Positions 53,303 to 62,599 are shown, numbered from the stretch's first letter. The stretch: DNA of 64,000 nt from Streptomyces alboflavus (GCF_000716675.1 NZ_JNXT01000023.1:1-64000), one strand, 5' to 3'. Program-made: numbers and translations. Notes: a model not told the origin generated them from the sequence alone.

Positions 53303-54175
53303 TCACCCCGCCGACTCGCCCGCGTGCGGGCTCAGCGTGCCCGCGCCCACCAGGATGAACAAGATGATGCCGAGCAGGATGCGGTAGTACACGAACGGCA
53401 TGAAGCTCTTGGTGGTGATGAACTTCATGAACCAGGCGATGACCGCGTAGCCGACGATGAAGGCGATGATCGTGGCGAAGATCGTCGGGCCCCAGGAGAC
53501 ATGGCCCTCGCCCGCGTCCTTGAGTTCGTACGCGCCCGAGGCGAGGACGGCGGGGATGGCGAGGAGGAAGGAGTAGCGGGCCGCGCTCTCGCGGGTGTAG
53601 CCCATGAGGAGGCCGCCGCTGATCGTGGCGCCGGAGCGGGAGACGCCGGGGATGAGGGCCATGGCCTGGCAGACGCCGTAGATCAGGCCGTCGCGGACGC
53701 CCAGTTCCTTGAGGCCCTTGCGTTCGCGTACCGCACGGTGCTTGCCGCCGGTCTCGTCGCGGGCCGCGAGGCGGTCGGCGACGCCGAGGACGACGCCCAT
53801 CACGATCAGCGTCGTGGCGATCAGGCGCAGATCGCGGAACGGGCCCTCGATCTGGTCCTTGAGCGTGATGCCGAGGACGCCGATCGGGATCGAGCCGACG
53901 ATCACCAGCCAGCCCATCTGCGCGTCGTGGTCCGAACGCGGCACCTTGCCGATCAGCGAGCCGAACCAGGCGCTGATGATCCGCCCGATGTCCTTGCGGA
54001 AGTAGATCAGGACAGCGGTCTCCGTGCCGATCTGGGTGATCGCGGTGAAGGCGGCACCCGGGTCGTGCCAGCCCGCGAACGCCGCGGTCAGTCGCAGATG
54101 AGCGCTGGATGAGATCGGAAGGAACTCGGTCAGTCCCTGGACGAGTCCGAGGATGAACGATTCGAGCCAAGACAT
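53303..54175 (-). CDS. uppP: Undecaprenyl-diphosphate phosphatase
   Basis: A 290-aa polytopic membrane enzyme. QGLTEFLPISSSAHL (residues 13-27) has the Q-x3-E motif with Glu17 and the Ser/His cluster (His26). PGVSRSGATISGG holds Arg180. These are the catalytic parts of BacA/UppP, which removes the distal phosphate from undecaprenyl diphosphate to recycle the lipid carrier for cell wall synthesis. It gives bacitracin tolerance. A dozen or so hydrophobic segments include GYAVIAWFMKFITT and ILLGIILFILVGAGTL. Single gene, divergent from nothing close: the next gene upstream is on the same strand. Confidence 0.97.
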   Translation of the reverse strand: MSWLESFILGLVQGLTEFLPISSSAHLRLTAAFAGWHDPGAAFTAITQIGTETAVLIYFRKDIGRIISAWFGSLIGKVPRSDHDAQMGWLVIVGSIPIGVLGITLKDQIEGPFRDLRLIATTLIVMGVVLGVADRLAARDETGGKHRAVRERKGLKELGVRDGLIYGVCQAMALIPGVSRSGATISGGLLMGYTRESAARYSFLLAIPAVLASGAYELKDAGEGHVSWGPTIFATIIAFIVGYAVIAWFMKFITTKSFMPFVYYRILLGIILFILVGAGTLSPHAGESAG

Positions 54176-54426
54176 GAAAACTGCGCCGTCCAGTAACTGA
54201 TCGGGTGCTGACCCGTGCGGTGGCGGTCAGAAGCGTGGGCGGGGGACCAGGAGTGGCGAGGCGTGATGCGGGTGTGCGCGGGGTCGCGCGAGGGGCCGGG
54301 AGGGACGATCACGTGCCTCGACGGGGGGCAGCGTAGCGGCACAAGATGAAGTGCTTGTGCGAGGGCCTCGCCCGGGGCCTCCGGGCGATGGCCGACGGGG
54401 CCGTGCCACGTGCCGGAAGCGGCGTC

Positions 54427-55134
54427 TCAGTGCCTGCCCCGCAGCCGGTGCCGCTTGCACCACGCCACCACCGCGCCCCCGAGACCGGTCACCGCGATGA
54501 ACCCCATCGCGATCAGGAACGCGGGCGACGTCGGCGTCGACGCGCGGGCGCCCGCTATGACGTACGCCGTCGTGTTCGGGACGGAGCCGAGGGCGGTGGC
54601 GAGCAGGAACGGCAGCCAGCCCATGCGGGACACGGCGGCGCAGTAGTTGGCGGCGACGAACGGCACGCCGGGGAAGAGCCGCACCGCCAGCATCGAGCGG
54701 AACCCGTGCTTGCTCAGCTGGCCGTCGGCCGCCTTGAGCCAGCGGCCCCGGAGCAGCGGCCGCAGCGCGTCCTGCCCGAGGACCCGGCCGAGCCCGAAGG
54801 CCACCCCGGCCCCGAGGACCGTCCCGGCGATCGCCGCGGGAATCCCGGCCTGCGAGCCGAACAGCGCGCCCGCCGCCAGATTGAGCAGCGGCCGCGGCAC
54901 GAACGCGACCGTGCACATGCCGTACGCCAGCGCGAACGCGCACACCGCGGCGGCGCCGTTCAGCTGCGGCGGCCAGCCCTCCGAGAGCAGCCGCTGCGGC
55001 TCGAAGAGCAGCACGCCCGTGCCGGCCGCGGCCAGCATCAGGACGAGCAGGGACAGCCGCGACCACGGTGACAGGAGCACCCGGGTGCAGCGCACGGCGA
55101 GGCCCGGCGTCGGGGCGGCGGCGGTGTCGAGCAT
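54427..55134 (-). CDS. TVP38/TMEM64 (VTT domain) membrane protein
   Basis: A 235-aa DedA/TVP38 superfamily membrane protein. FVPRPLLNLAAGALFGSQAGIPAAIAGTVLGAGVAFGLGR is the first VTT re-entrant segment and RLFPGVPFVAANYCAAVSRMGWLPFLLATALGSVPNT the second. An N-terminal membrane anchor (about 20-45) precedes. Homologues act in lipid scrambling, but the role of the TVP38 type here is not known. The 250 bp between its stop and uppP contain no gene. It is divergent from the DNA alkylation repair gene. Confidence 0.9.
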   Translation of the reverse strand: MLDTAAAPTPGLAVRCTRVLLSPWSRLSLLVLMLAAAGTGVLLFEPQRLLSEGWPPQLNGAAAVCAFALAYGMCTVAFVPRPLLNLAAGALFGSQAGIPAAIAGTVLGAGVAFGLGRVLGQDALRPLLRGRWLKAADGQLSKHGFRSMLAVRLFPGVPFVAANYCAAVSRMGWLPFLLATALGSVPNTTAYVIAGARASTPTSPAFLIAMGFIAVTGLGGAVVAWCKRHRLRGRH

Positions 55135-55183
55135 CCGGAGAGACTAACCGGCTCATGTGTCTGATCGCCGTATGGTGCGTCTC

Positions 55184-55888
55184 ATGAGCGTCACAGTGCC
55201 GCCGAGTTCCCTGGCCGACACCGTCGTGGAACGGCTCGTCGCACGGTACGCGGAGGCGGCCGATCCGGTCCGGGCCGCGGACATGCGGGCGTACATGAAG
55301 GACATCGCGCCGTTCCTCGGCCTCTCCTCGCCCGTGCGCCGCGCCCTGCACCGGGACGTCCTCGCCGGGACCCCGCGCCCCGACGAGACGGACTGCGTCG
55401 CGATCGCCCTGCGCTGCTGGGAGCTGCCCGAGCGCGAGTACCAGTACTTCGCCGTCGGCTACCTGCGGCGGCACGTGCGGCGGTGCTCGTCCGGCTTCCT
55501 GCCCGTCGCCCGCCACCTGGTGACGACCCGCCCCTGGTGGGACACCGTCGACGCGCTCGCCGCGCACGTCGTGGGCGGCCTCGTCGCCGCCGACCCCGCG
55601 CTGAGGGCCGACATGGACGCCTGGATCGAGGACGAGGACCTGTGGGCGGCCAGGACCGCGCTCCTCCACCAGCTGCGCCACAAGGACGCCACGGACACCG
55701 GCCGCCTCTTCGCGTACTGCGAACGCCAGGCGGGCCACCCGGACTTCTTCATCCGCAAGGCCATCGGCTGGTGCCTGCGGGAGTACGCGAAGACCGACCC
55801 CGACGCCGTACGGGACTTCGTCGCGCGCCACCGCGAGGTCCTCGCGCCCCTGTCCGTGCGTGAGGCGCTGAAGAACATCGGGGGCTGA
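55184..55888 (+). CDS. DNA alkylation repair protein (AlkD-like HEAT fold)
   Basis: A 234-aa all-helical protein of the AlkD/AlkC-like DNA alkylation repair family (DNA glycosylase fold of HEAT-like repeats): ADPVRAADMRAYMKDIAPFLG, WELPEREYQYFAVGYLRRHV, TRPWWDTVDALAAHVVGGLV, AARTALLHQLRHKDATD and FIRKAIGWCLREYAKTDPDAVRDFVARH. Members excise bulky or positively charged N3/N7-alkylated bases without base flipping. ATG at 55184 lies 7 nt after TATGGT, so it may be leaderless; ATG codons at 55157 would extend into the promoter. Confidence 0.9.
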   Translation: MSVTVPPSSLADTVVERLVARYAEAADPVRAADMRAYMKDIAPFLGLSSPVRRALHRDVLAGTPRPDETDCVAIALRCWELPEREYQYFAVGYLRRHVRRCSSGFLPVARHLVTTRPWWDTVDALAAHVVGGLVAADPALRADMDAWIEDEDLWAARTALLHQLRHKDATDTGRLFAYCERQAGHPDFFIRKAIGWCLREYAKTDPDAVRDFVARHREVLAPLSVREALKNIGG

Positions 55889-55957
55889 AGCGCCGCAACT
55901 TCCCTGTGTGGCCGGTGTGTCACGGAAAATGATTCGACGCCGACCAGGGTGTCGGCA

Positions 55958-56101
55958 ATGATCGTCCACATGTTCCGGCACGCCTCCTTCCCGCACACGT
56001 CCGCAGTCGCGGACGCGGTCGAGGCTGCCGTCCCTCCGCTCGCGGTCCCCGCACCGCCGGCCGTACTCGCCGCACTTCCTTCCGACGGCGCCCGAAGCTG
56101 A
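55958..56101 (+). CDS. Possible small ORF upstream of tuf3, 47 aa
   Basis: ATG at 55958 has AGGGTG 6 nt upstream and encodes [20 protein letters not shown] plus a Pro/Ala/Val-rich tail ending PSDGARS. Third-position GC is about 80 percent, below neighbouring genes. It lies between the alkylation repair gene and tuf3. A reverse-strand frame over the same DNA is weaker. It may be a leader peptide or chance; I cannot tell. Confidence 0.3.
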   Translation: MIVHMFRHASFPHTSAVADAVEAAVPPLAVPAPPAVLAALPSDGARS

Positions 56102-56141
56102 CCCTCCCCGGACATTCCGGCGGACCCCGCAGGGGGAGGGT
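56101..56141 (+). promoter_or_regulatory. Hairpin in the tuf3 leader region
   Basis: ACCCTCCCC (56101-56109) pairs perfectly with GGGGAGGGT (56133-56141), 81 bp before tuf3. It could end upstream transcription or act in the tuf3 leader. Confidence 0.45.
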
Positions 56142-56222
56142 CGGCCAGGCCCCCGGGGGTCCCCGTCCGCAGGCCGTCCGTGCCGCGGACCACACCTTTC
56201 GAGTTCCGGAGAAGGAACCACC

Positions 56223-57398
56223 ATGTCCAAGACGGCATACGTCCGCACCAAGCCCCACCTCAACATCGGCACGATGGGCCACGTCGACCACGGCAAGACC
56301 ACCTTGACCGCCGCCATCACCAAGGTCCTCAGCGAGCGCGGCACCGGCACGTTCGTGCCCTTCGACCGCATCGACCGGGCGCCGGAGGAGGCGCAGCGCG
56401 GCATCACCATCAACATCGCGCACGTCGAGTACGAGACCGACACCCGGCACTACGCCCACGTCGACATGCCCGGCCACGCCGACTACGTGAAGAACATGGT
56501 CACGGGCGCCGCCCAACTCGACGGCGCGATCCTCGTCGTGTCCGCGCTCGACGGCATCATGCCGCAGACCGCCGAGCACGTGCTCCTCGCCCGGCAGGTC
56601 GGCGTCGACCACATCGTGGTGGCCCTGAACAAGGCGGACGCGGGTGACCCGGAGCTGACCGACCTGGTCGAGCTGGAGGTCCGCGAGCTGCTGTCCGCGC
56701 ACGGGTACGGCGGGGACGCCGTGCCCGTGGTCCGGGTCTCCGGCCTCGGGGCCCTGTCGGGGGACCCGCGGTGGACGGCGTCGATCGAGGCGCTGCTCGA
56801 CGCGGTGGACACCTATGTCCCGATGCCGGAGCGCTACGTCGACGCGCCCTTCCTGCTCCCGGTCGAGAACGTCCTCACGATCACCGGCCGGGGCACCGTC
56901 GTCACCGGCGCCGTCGAGCGCGGCACCGTGCGCGTCGGCGACCGGGTGCAGGTGCTCGGCGGCGACGGTGACACCGAGACGGTCGTCACCGGCCTGGAGA
57001 CCTTCGGCAAGCCGATGGACTCCGCGCAGGCCGGCGACAACGTCGCGCTGCTCCTGCGCGGCATGCCACGCGACGGGGTCCGCCGCGGCCATGTGGTCGC
57101 GGCCCCCGGCAGCCTCAGTCCGAGCCGCCGCTTCACCGCGCAGGTGTACGTCCTGTCCACCCGCGAGGGCGGTCGCAGCACCCCGGTGTCCACGGGGTAC
57201 CGCCCGCAGTTCTACATCCGCACCGCGGACGTGGTCGGCGACATCGACCTCGGCGCCGCGGCCGTCGCCCGGCCCGGCGACACGGTCACCATGGCCGTCG
57301 AGCTGGGCCGCGAGATCCCCCTGGAGCCGGGGCTCGGCTTCGCGATCCGCGAGGGCGGGCGGACCGTCGGGGCGGGCACGGTCACGGAGGTCGGCTGA
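56223..57398 (+). CDS. tuf3: Elongation factor Tu, divergent third copy
   Basis: A 391-aa EF-Tu. G1 is GHVDHGKT with Lys25, then [22 protein letters not shown] (Met where most have Cys), NKADAGD and [11 protein letters not shown] in place of the usual SAL. Domains 2 and 3 follow ([41 protein letters not shown]). Streptomyces carry tuf1 for housekeeping and tuf3, about 65 percent identical, which is expressed at low level and responds to stringent control in S. coelicolor. Its amino acid differences may alter antibiotic sensitivity or partner choice. A GAGAAGGAA RBS precedes the ATG. A stem-loop ends the gene. Confidence 0.93.
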   Translation: MSKTAYVRTKPHLNIGTMGHVDHGKTTLTAAITKVLSERGTGTFVPFDRIDRAPEEAQRGITINIAHVEYETDTRHYAHVDMPGHADYVKNMVTGAAQLDGAILVVSALDGIMPQTAEHVLLARQVGVDHIVVALNKADAGDPELTDLVELEVRELLSAHGYGGDAVPVVRVSGLGALSGDPRWTASIEALLDAVDTYVPMPERYVDAPFLLPVENVLTITGRGTVVTGAVERGTVRVGDRVQVLGGDGDTETVVTGLETFGKPMDSAQAGDNVALLLRGMPRDGVRRGHVVAAPGSLSPSRRFTAQVYVLSTREGGRSTPVSTGYRPQFYIRTADVVGDIDLGAAAVARPGDTVTMAVELGREIPLEPGLGFAIREGGRTVGAGTVTEVG

Positions 57399-57425
57399 CG
57401 CCGTGCGGTGAAGCGCCGCCCGGAA

Positions 57426-57459
57426 CGGCGCCCCGCCACCTGCCGGCGGCGGGGCGCCG
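57426..57459 (+). terminator. Terminator of tuf3
   Basis: CGGCGCCCCGCC and GGCGGGGCGCCG form a perfect 12-bp stem with a 10-nt loop, 28 nt past the tuf3 stop. Confidence 0.85.
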
Positions 57460-57519
57460 CGGCGGGGGCCGCGCCCGGCCGGAGGGCGGACCTGCATCCC
57501 CACCAGAGGGCAGGTCCGC

Positions 57520-57670
57520 TTCCGGTCAGGGGCGGGGGCGCCCCGCCCCTGAGGGGAGCGGGCGCGCCCCGCCCGGGGACAGTTGTGCAATTCCGGTCAG
57601 GGGCGGGCGCACCCCGTCCCGGGGGCAGTTGTGCTTCCGGTCGGCGGGCGGCCCCACCCCCTCCCGGGGG
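57520..57670. repeat. Irregular palindromic intergenic repeats
   Basis: The remaining gap to the next gene contains three copies of a unit starting TTCCGGTC (57520, 57591, 57635), each followed by a GC palindrome (GGGGGCGCCCC type) and, in the first two, CAGTTGTGC. Streptomyces intergenic regions often hold such palindromic repeats. The copies are 37-71 bp long. No gene is seen in the gap. Confidence 0.7.
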
Positions 57671-57706
57671 CCTGGAAAGAGGGACGGATGCGGGCACAAT
57701 GGAGCG

Positions 57707-58777
57707 GTGAACGAGCCCGCCGAGCGACCCGCACCCGAGGCGATAGCCGACGCGCCCACGGGGGCGATACCCGCGGCGCGCGCCGAATCGCCCCCCGAAG
57801 CAGGCGCCGGGAGGCGGGCCGCTGGGCCCGCCGCGCCGTCCGGGCCCGCCGCACCCTCCGAGGACGCGTCCTCAGCGCCTGACGCACCCTCCGATCCCGC
57901 CGACGCCGACGCCGACGCCGACGTCGCCCCCGACCCCGACCCCGTCCCCGTCACCCGCGCCGTCGACCACGGCACCGCGAAGCTGCTCCCCGACGTGGAC
58001 CGGGCGCGGGCCTGGCTCCTGACCGTGGACGGGGCCCCGCAGTCCTACGTCGACCTGGACGAGCCCACGTACCTGGAGTTCGAGTACGCCCGCAGGCTCG
58101 GGCACGTCCTCGACACCCTCGCCGCGCCGGGCCGCCCGCTCGACGTCGTGCACCTCGGCGGGGGCGCGCTCACCCTGCCGCGCTACGTCGCCGCGACCCG
58201 GCCGGGGTCCCGGCAGGACGTGGTCGACGCGGACCGGGGACTGCTCGAACTCGTCGTGGCGGAACTGCCGCTGCCCGCGGGCTCCGGGATCGCCGTGCAC
58301 GCCGCGGACGCCCGCGCCTGGGTGGAGGCCGCTCCCGCGGCCACCGCCGACGTGCTCGTCGGCGACGCCTTCGGCGGCTCCCGGGTGCCCGCGCACCTCA
58401 CGTCGGACGCGTACGCCCGTGCCGTGCGCCGCGTGCTGCGCGCGGACGGCTGTTACGCCGCGAACCTCGCCGACGGCGCGCCCTTCGCCTTCCTCCGCTC
58501 CCAACTGGCCACCTTCGCCACGGTCTTCGATGAGCTGACGCTGATCGCCGAGCCCGCCGTGCTGCGCGGGCGCCGCTTCGGCAACGCCGTGCTCCTCGCC
58601 TCCCACACACCGGTCGACGTGGACGCCCTCGTCCGGCGCACCGCCGCGGACGCGTTCCCCGCACGGGTCGTGCACGGGGAGGCGCTGCGGAGGTTCATCG
58701 GGAACGCGCGAGTCGTACGGGACGCGGACGCCGAGGCCTCGCCACAGCCGCCGGACGGGGCGTTCAGCGTCGGCTGA
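57707..58777 (+). CDS. Spermidine synthase-like methyltransferase-fold protein
   Basis: A 356-aa protein. The first 85 residues are Ala/Pro/Asp/Glu-rich and disordered. The rest has the spermidine synthase fold: SYVDLDEPTYLEFEYARRLGHVLD, VVHLGGGALTLPRYVAA (cofactor loop), ADARAWVEAAPAATADVLVGDAFGG and LTSDAYARAVRRVLRADGCYAAN. The polyamine-site Asp residues are only partly kept, as in the many actinobacterial SpeE-like proteins that do not make spermidine. GTG lies 6 nt after CACAAT, suggesting a leaderless mRNA. Single gene after tuf3. Confidence 0.83.
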   Translation: MNEPAERPAPEAIADAPTGAIPAARAESPPEAGAGRRAAGPAAPSGPAAPSEDASSAPDAPSDPADADADADVAPDPDPVPVTRAVDHGTAKLLPDVDRARAWLLTVDGAPQSYVDLDEPTYLEFEYARRLGHVLDTLAAPGRPLDVVHLGGGALTLPRYVAATRPGSRQDVVDADRGLLELVVAELPLPAGSGIAVHAADARAWVEAAPAATADVLVGDAFGGSRVPAHLTSDAYARAVRRVLRADGCYAANLADGAPFAFLRSQLATFATVFDELTLIAEPAVLRGRRFGNAVLLASHTPVDVDALVRRTAADAFPARVVHGEALRRFIGNARVVRDADAEASPQPPDGAFSVG

Positions 58778-58897
58778 GCGGAGCGGCAGGGGAGCGGAGC
58801 GGCGGGGGACCGGCGGGGGAGCGTCCGGCCCGGCCCCGCACGGCTCGGCCCCGCCCCGCCCGGCCTGACTCGGCCCCGCCCGGGCCGCGGCATCGGC

Positions 58898-60199
58898 TCA
58901 GGCGGAGGGCTTCTCCGACGCCACGGCGTCCACCGGCGCCGCCCCGGCGCCCGGCCCCTCCGCGGCCACCACCGCCTGCGTACGCCGCGTCAGATTCCGT
59001 ACGTCCGGAACCAGCAGCACCGCCGCCGTCACCACGACCACCAGCGCCGCGCACCCCCACAGCGAGGCCGACCGGCCGAAGGCCTGCTCGGCGGGGCCCG
59101 CGAGCGCCGTCGCGAGCGGCACCATCGCCACGGAGCCGAACCAGTCGTACGCCGATACGCGCGACAGCTTCTCCTCCGGGATCTCCTGGTGCATGGCCGT
59201 CATCCACGAGACGCCGAACACCTCGATGGCGACACCGCTCACGAACATCACCACCGCGAGCCCGGCCACCGGCAGCGGCACCGCGAGCGCGGCGGACGGC
59301 GCGGCCAGCGGGAAGACGCACAACGTACCGGCGAAAAGGAGCCGTCGCGGCTTCCAGCGCATCATCAGGAGCGCCCCGCCGACCGTCCCCGCGCCGAACG
59401 CCCCGAGCGCGAGCCCCCAGGGCCCCGCTCCGCCCAGCTCGTCCTCGGCCACCAGCGGCCCGAACACGGACTCGGCCGCGCCGACCACCGCCACCACCAC
59501 CGAGAACTGCGCCACGATCGACCACAGCCAGGGCCGCCCGACGACCTCCCGCCAGCCGTCCCGCAGATCGGCGAGGAGACCGCCGCCGGGGGCGCGCCGT
59601 GGGATGTGGCCGACGTCGAGGAACGCGCGCAGCGCCCCGGCCGCGGCGAACGCCGCCGCGTCCACGGCGAGCACCCAGCCGGGCCCGATCACCGCGACCA
59701 TGAGGCCGCCGAGCGCCGCGCCGCCGAGGCCCGCGCCCTGCATCGCCATCCGGTACAGGGCGAAGGCACGCCCGGCCTGCTCGCCGGTGACGGAGGACAG
59801 GAGCATGCCCTCGGACGCGGGCCCGAAGAAGGCCTGGCCGGTGCCGCCGAGCGCGGTGAGCAGCATCATCTGCCACAGCTGCGGGTCACCGGCGAGCACG
59901 ACGGCGGCGAACGCGGCCTGGGAGACGCAGTTGAGGGTGTTGGCGGCGACCATGACGTGGTGCCGCGGCAGCCGGTCGGCCACCGCGCCGCCGATGAGCA
60001 GGAACAGCACGAGCGGCAGCGTGCGGGCCGCGGCGACCAGACCCACGTCGCCGCCGTCGCCCCCGGCATCGAGGACGGCGAACGCCGCCGCGATGAGCGC
60101 ACCGTGGCCGCCGAGATTCGTGATGATCGCGGCGGTGGTGAGGAGCGTGTAGTTGCGACCGGCCCAGGAGGGGCGGCGGGAGGCGGGGGGTGAGGTCAC
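58898..60199 (-). CDS. MFS transporter
   Basis: A 433-aa major facilitator with 12 hydrophobic segments: NYTLLTTAAIITNLGGHGALIAAAFAVL, PLVLFLLIGGAVADRLPRHHVMVAAN (signature loop), LALGAFGAGTVGGALLMMRWK and VASAYDWFGSVAMVPLATALAG. This is the MFS_3/EntS-like group that exports siderophores or drugs; the substrate is unknown. I set the start at GTG 60199, where TTGTCA-18-GATAGT predicts transcription start, and the in-frame TTG at 60235 is the -35 itself. The tail is Ala/Pro-rich. Confidence 0.85.
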   Translation of the reverse strand: MTSPPASRRPSWAGRNYTLLTTAAIITNLGGHGALIAAAFAVLDAGGDGGDVGLVAAARTLPLVLFLLIGGAVADRLPRHHVMVAANTLNCVSQAAFAAVVLAGDPQLWQMMLLTALGGTGQAFFGPASEGMLLSSVTGEQAGRAFALYRMAMQGAGLGGAALGGLMVAVIGPGWVLAVDAAAFAAAGALRAFLDVGHIPRRAPGGGLLADLRDGWREVVGRPWLWSIVAQFSVVVAVVGAAESVFGPLVAEDELGGAGPWGLALGAFGAGTVGGALLMMRWKPRRLLFAGTLCVFPLAAPSAALAVPLPVAGLAVVMFVSGVAIEVFGVSWMTAMHQEIPEEKLSRVSAYDWFGSVAMVPLATALAGPAEQAFGRSASLWGCAALVVVVTAAVLLVPDVRNLTRRTQAVVAAEGPGAGAAPVDAVASEKPSA

Positions 60200-60242
60200 C
60201 ACGGGACTATCCCCGGCGGACCACCGCCATGACAAACCGATT

Positions 60243-60269
60243 CTCCGGCCGCCGTGACGGCGGCCGGAG
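60243..60269 (-). terminator. Terminator of the first proline-rich membrane protein gene
   Basis: CTCCGGCCGCC, loop GTGAC, GGCGGCCGGAG forms a perfect 11-bp stem 15 nt beyond the stop. Confidence 0.85.
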
Positions 60270-60283
60270 CGTCAGTTCAGGAC

Positions 60284-61387
60284 TCAGGAGGCGTCCTCGG
60301 GGTCGCCCTGCAGCCGCACCGTGGAGAGGATCTTCTTCACCTGGGCGTCGGAGACCTCCTCCTTCACGCCCTTGGCGCCGTACATGGACCACGCCACGTA
60401 GTCGCCCGCCGCGTTCTTGAACGCGAACGTCGTCGCCTTGCCGTCGGAGTCGCACTTGTCCGACTTCTCGGCACCGACCGTGGTGGACGTCGTCACGCTG
60501 CCCGTGATGCCGGACTTCGTGGTGTACGACTTGACCTTGCCGATCTTGATCTTCTTCTTGTCGGACTTCTTCTGGCCGGTGTAGCCGCCGAAGACCCACC
60601 ACGCCGAGTCGTTGCGGGAGACGTCCTTGGTGTTCTTGGCGCCGTTCTGGCCCTTGGTGCCGACGACCGCGAGCGAGGTGTCGTCCTTCTGCCCGTCCTT
60701 GTCGTCGTCGGACGAGCACCACTTCTCTTTGTAGATCGCGGGCGCGGACATGATGATCAGCGCGCTGCCGTCGCCCTTCTTGCGGTCCTCGAAACCGATG
60801 AAGGTGTCCGGCGACTTGATCGTCCAGTCCGCCGGTACGTCGAAGGCGGTGCCCCACTTGGGGTTCACCACGACCTGCCAGCCGGGGATGGTCGGCTTGG
60901 GGTCGCCGTCCGTGCCGCGCGGGTTGTCGTCGTCCGACGCCGTGGGGCTCGGCTTCTTGGTGACCGACTTGGACGGCTTGGGGGCCGCCTTGTCCGACTT
61001 GTCGTCGTCGCCGTCACCGCCGAGGACCAGGAAGCCGGTGACGCCCGCGGCCACGACCACGGCGGCCGCCGCGACGATGGCCGTGACCTTCGTCCTGTTG
61101 CCGCCGCCGCTCCCACCGCCGCTCGGGTCGGGCCCGCCCGCCTGGGGCGTCCCCATCGGGAACGTCGGCGCGCCCCACTGCGGCTGCCCGGGCTGGCCGG
61201 GCTGGCCCACGGGGGGCTGCCCGGCGGGCGGCTGCTGGTAGGGATTGGGCTGCTGGGGCCCGGGCTGTTGCTGGTACCCGGGCTGTTGATACGGATTGGG
61301 CTGCTGGTACCCGGGCTGCTGATACGGGTTCTGACCCTGGTCCTGCGGGTTCTGCTCGCCCCCGGGCGGCTGCTGTTCTGGCCACAT
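60284..61387 (-). CDS. Proline/glutamine-rich membrane protein, paralogue 1
   Basis: A 367-aa single-pass protein. The N-terminal 90 residues are cytoplasmic and consist of NPYQQPGYQQP-type repeats. One membrane segment (TAIVAAAAVVVAAGVTGFLVL) follows. The extracytoplasmic domain (about 130-365) has GWQVVVNPKWGTAFDVPADWTI, SAPAIYKEKWCSSDDDKDGQ, WWVFGGYTG and TTFAFKNAAGDYVAWSMYGAKG, with two conserved Cys. The next gene encodes a clear paralogue. Such proteins are common in Streptomyces and unassigned. I start at the ATG giving MWPEQQPPGG. Confidence 0.87.
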   Translation of the reverse strand: MWPEQQPPGGEQNPQDQGQNPYQQPGYQQPNPYQQPGYQQQPGPQQPNPYQQPPAGQPPVGQPGQPGQPQWGAPTFPMGTPQAGGPDPSGGGSGGGNRTKVTAIVAAAAVVVAAGVTGFLVLGGDGDDDKSDKAAPKPSKSVTKKPSPTASDDDNPRGTDGDPKPTIPGWQVVVNPKWGTAFDVPADWTIKSPDTFIGFEDRKKGDGSALIIMSAPAIYKEKWCSSDDDKDGQKDDTSLAVVGTKGQNGAKNTKDVSRNDSAWWVFGGYTGQKKSDKKKIKIGKVKSYTTKSGITGSVTTSTTVGAEKSDKCDSDGKATTFAFKNAAGDYVAWSMYGAKGVKEEVSDAQVKKILSTVRLQGDPEDAS

Positions 61388-61579
61388 GGCCAGTAACCAT
61401 AGATGGGCCGGGGCCCCGGGTGCCACGCCCGGTCGGCTGCCGGACCGGCACCGGAGCCGGGGGCGGACGAAGCGGTGACGAAGTGGTGAAGAAGTCGTAC
61501 TGATGGGCGTGAGATCGCGTCGTCACGCCCCCTTCGGACCGTGCCCTCGCCCCCTCAGCCCCTGGACGTCCTCAGCCCG

Positions 61580-62599
61580 TCAGCCCGTCGGTTTGCCGTG
61601 CAGCCGCACCGTGGCGAGGATCTTCATGATCGTCGAGTCCGGGATCTCCTCCTTGACGCCCCGGGCGCCGTACAGGCTCCAGGACACGAAATCGCCCTCG
61701 GAGTTCTTGAAGCCGAACGTGATCGCCTTGCCGTCCGAGGCGCACTTGCCCCGCTGCGGGGTGTCCGTCGACTTGCCCCACGCGATGCTGCCCTTGATCC
61801 CGGACTTGGTGGTGTAGGGCTTCGCCTTCTCGTCGTACGTCATGGTCTTCTTGTCCGGCTGCGTGTAGCCGCCGTAGATCCACCAGCCGACGGTGTTGAC
61901 CGCCACCTCGTCGGTGTTCTTGCCACCGCGCCCGCCCTTGGTGCCCGCGGCGGCCAGCTCGGTGTCCTCGGAGCGGCCGTCCTTGTCCTCGTCGGAGGTG
62001 CACCACTTGGGCTTGAGGACGGCGGGCGAGCCCATCGTCGCCACCGGCTCGCCCGTCTTGTGGTCCTCCATGTTGATGGCCCGGCCCGGGCCCGCCACCT
62101 GCCAGTCGGGCGGTACGTCGAAGGCGGTGCCCCACTTGGGGTTCACGACGACGTTCCAGCCCGGAACGGTCGCCTTCGGCCCGCCGTCGTCCGTGCCCCG
62201 GTCGCTGTCGTCGCCGTCCGACGGCGAGGACGGCTTGTCGGACGCCTGCTCCGAGGAGTCGGACTTGGCCTTGTCGGACTTGTCGTCCTTGTCGTTGCCG
62301 TCGCCGACTATGAGGAAGCCGGTGACGCCCGCGGCCACGACCACGGCGGCCGCGGCGACGATCGCGATGACCTTGGTCCTGTTCCCGCCACCGCCGCCAC
62401 CGCTCCCGCCCGGCGGCTGCGGCGCGCCCGGGTGGGTCGGGGCGCCGGCCCAGGGCCCCTGCGGCCCCGCGGGGGGTTGCTGGTAGGCGCCGTGCTGCGG
62501 GTGACCAGGCTGCTGGGGCTGCTGATATCCCGGCTGCTGATAGGGGTTCGGCTGCTGGTACCCGGGCTGCTGGTAAGGATTCTGGTCCTGCGAGCTCAT
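61580..62599 (-). CDS. Proline/glutamine-rich membrane protein, paralogue 2
   Basis: A 339-aa protein with the same plan as its neighbour: MSSQDQNPYQQPGYQQP repeats, the nearly identical membrane segment (AAAAVVVAAGVTGFLIV), an acidic Ser/Asp linker, and the same outer domain (VVVNPKWGTAFDVPPDW, KWCTSDEDKDGR, ITFGFKNSEGDFVSWSLYGARG). The genes are a tandem duplication. Conservation is high around the membrane segment and the two Cys, and lower in the linkers. A gap of about 190 bp lies between them. Confidence 0.87.
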   Translation of the reverse strand: MSSQDQNPYQQPGYQQPNPYQQPGYQQPQQPGHPQHGAYQQPPAGPQGPWAGAPTHPGAPQPPGGSGGGGGGNRTKVIAIVAAAAVVVAAGVTGFLIVGDGNDKDDKSDKAKSDSSEQASDKPSSPSDGDDSDRGTDDGGPKATVPGWNVVVNPKWGTAFDVPPDWQVAGPGRAINMEDHKTGEPVATMGSPAVLKPKWCTSDEDKDGRSEDTELAAAGTKGGRGGKNTDEVAVNTVGWWIYGGYTQPDKKTMTYDEKAKPYTTKSGIKGSIAWGKSTDTPQRGKCASDGKAITFGFKNSEGDFVSWSLYGARGVKEEIPDSTIMKILATVRLHGKPTG

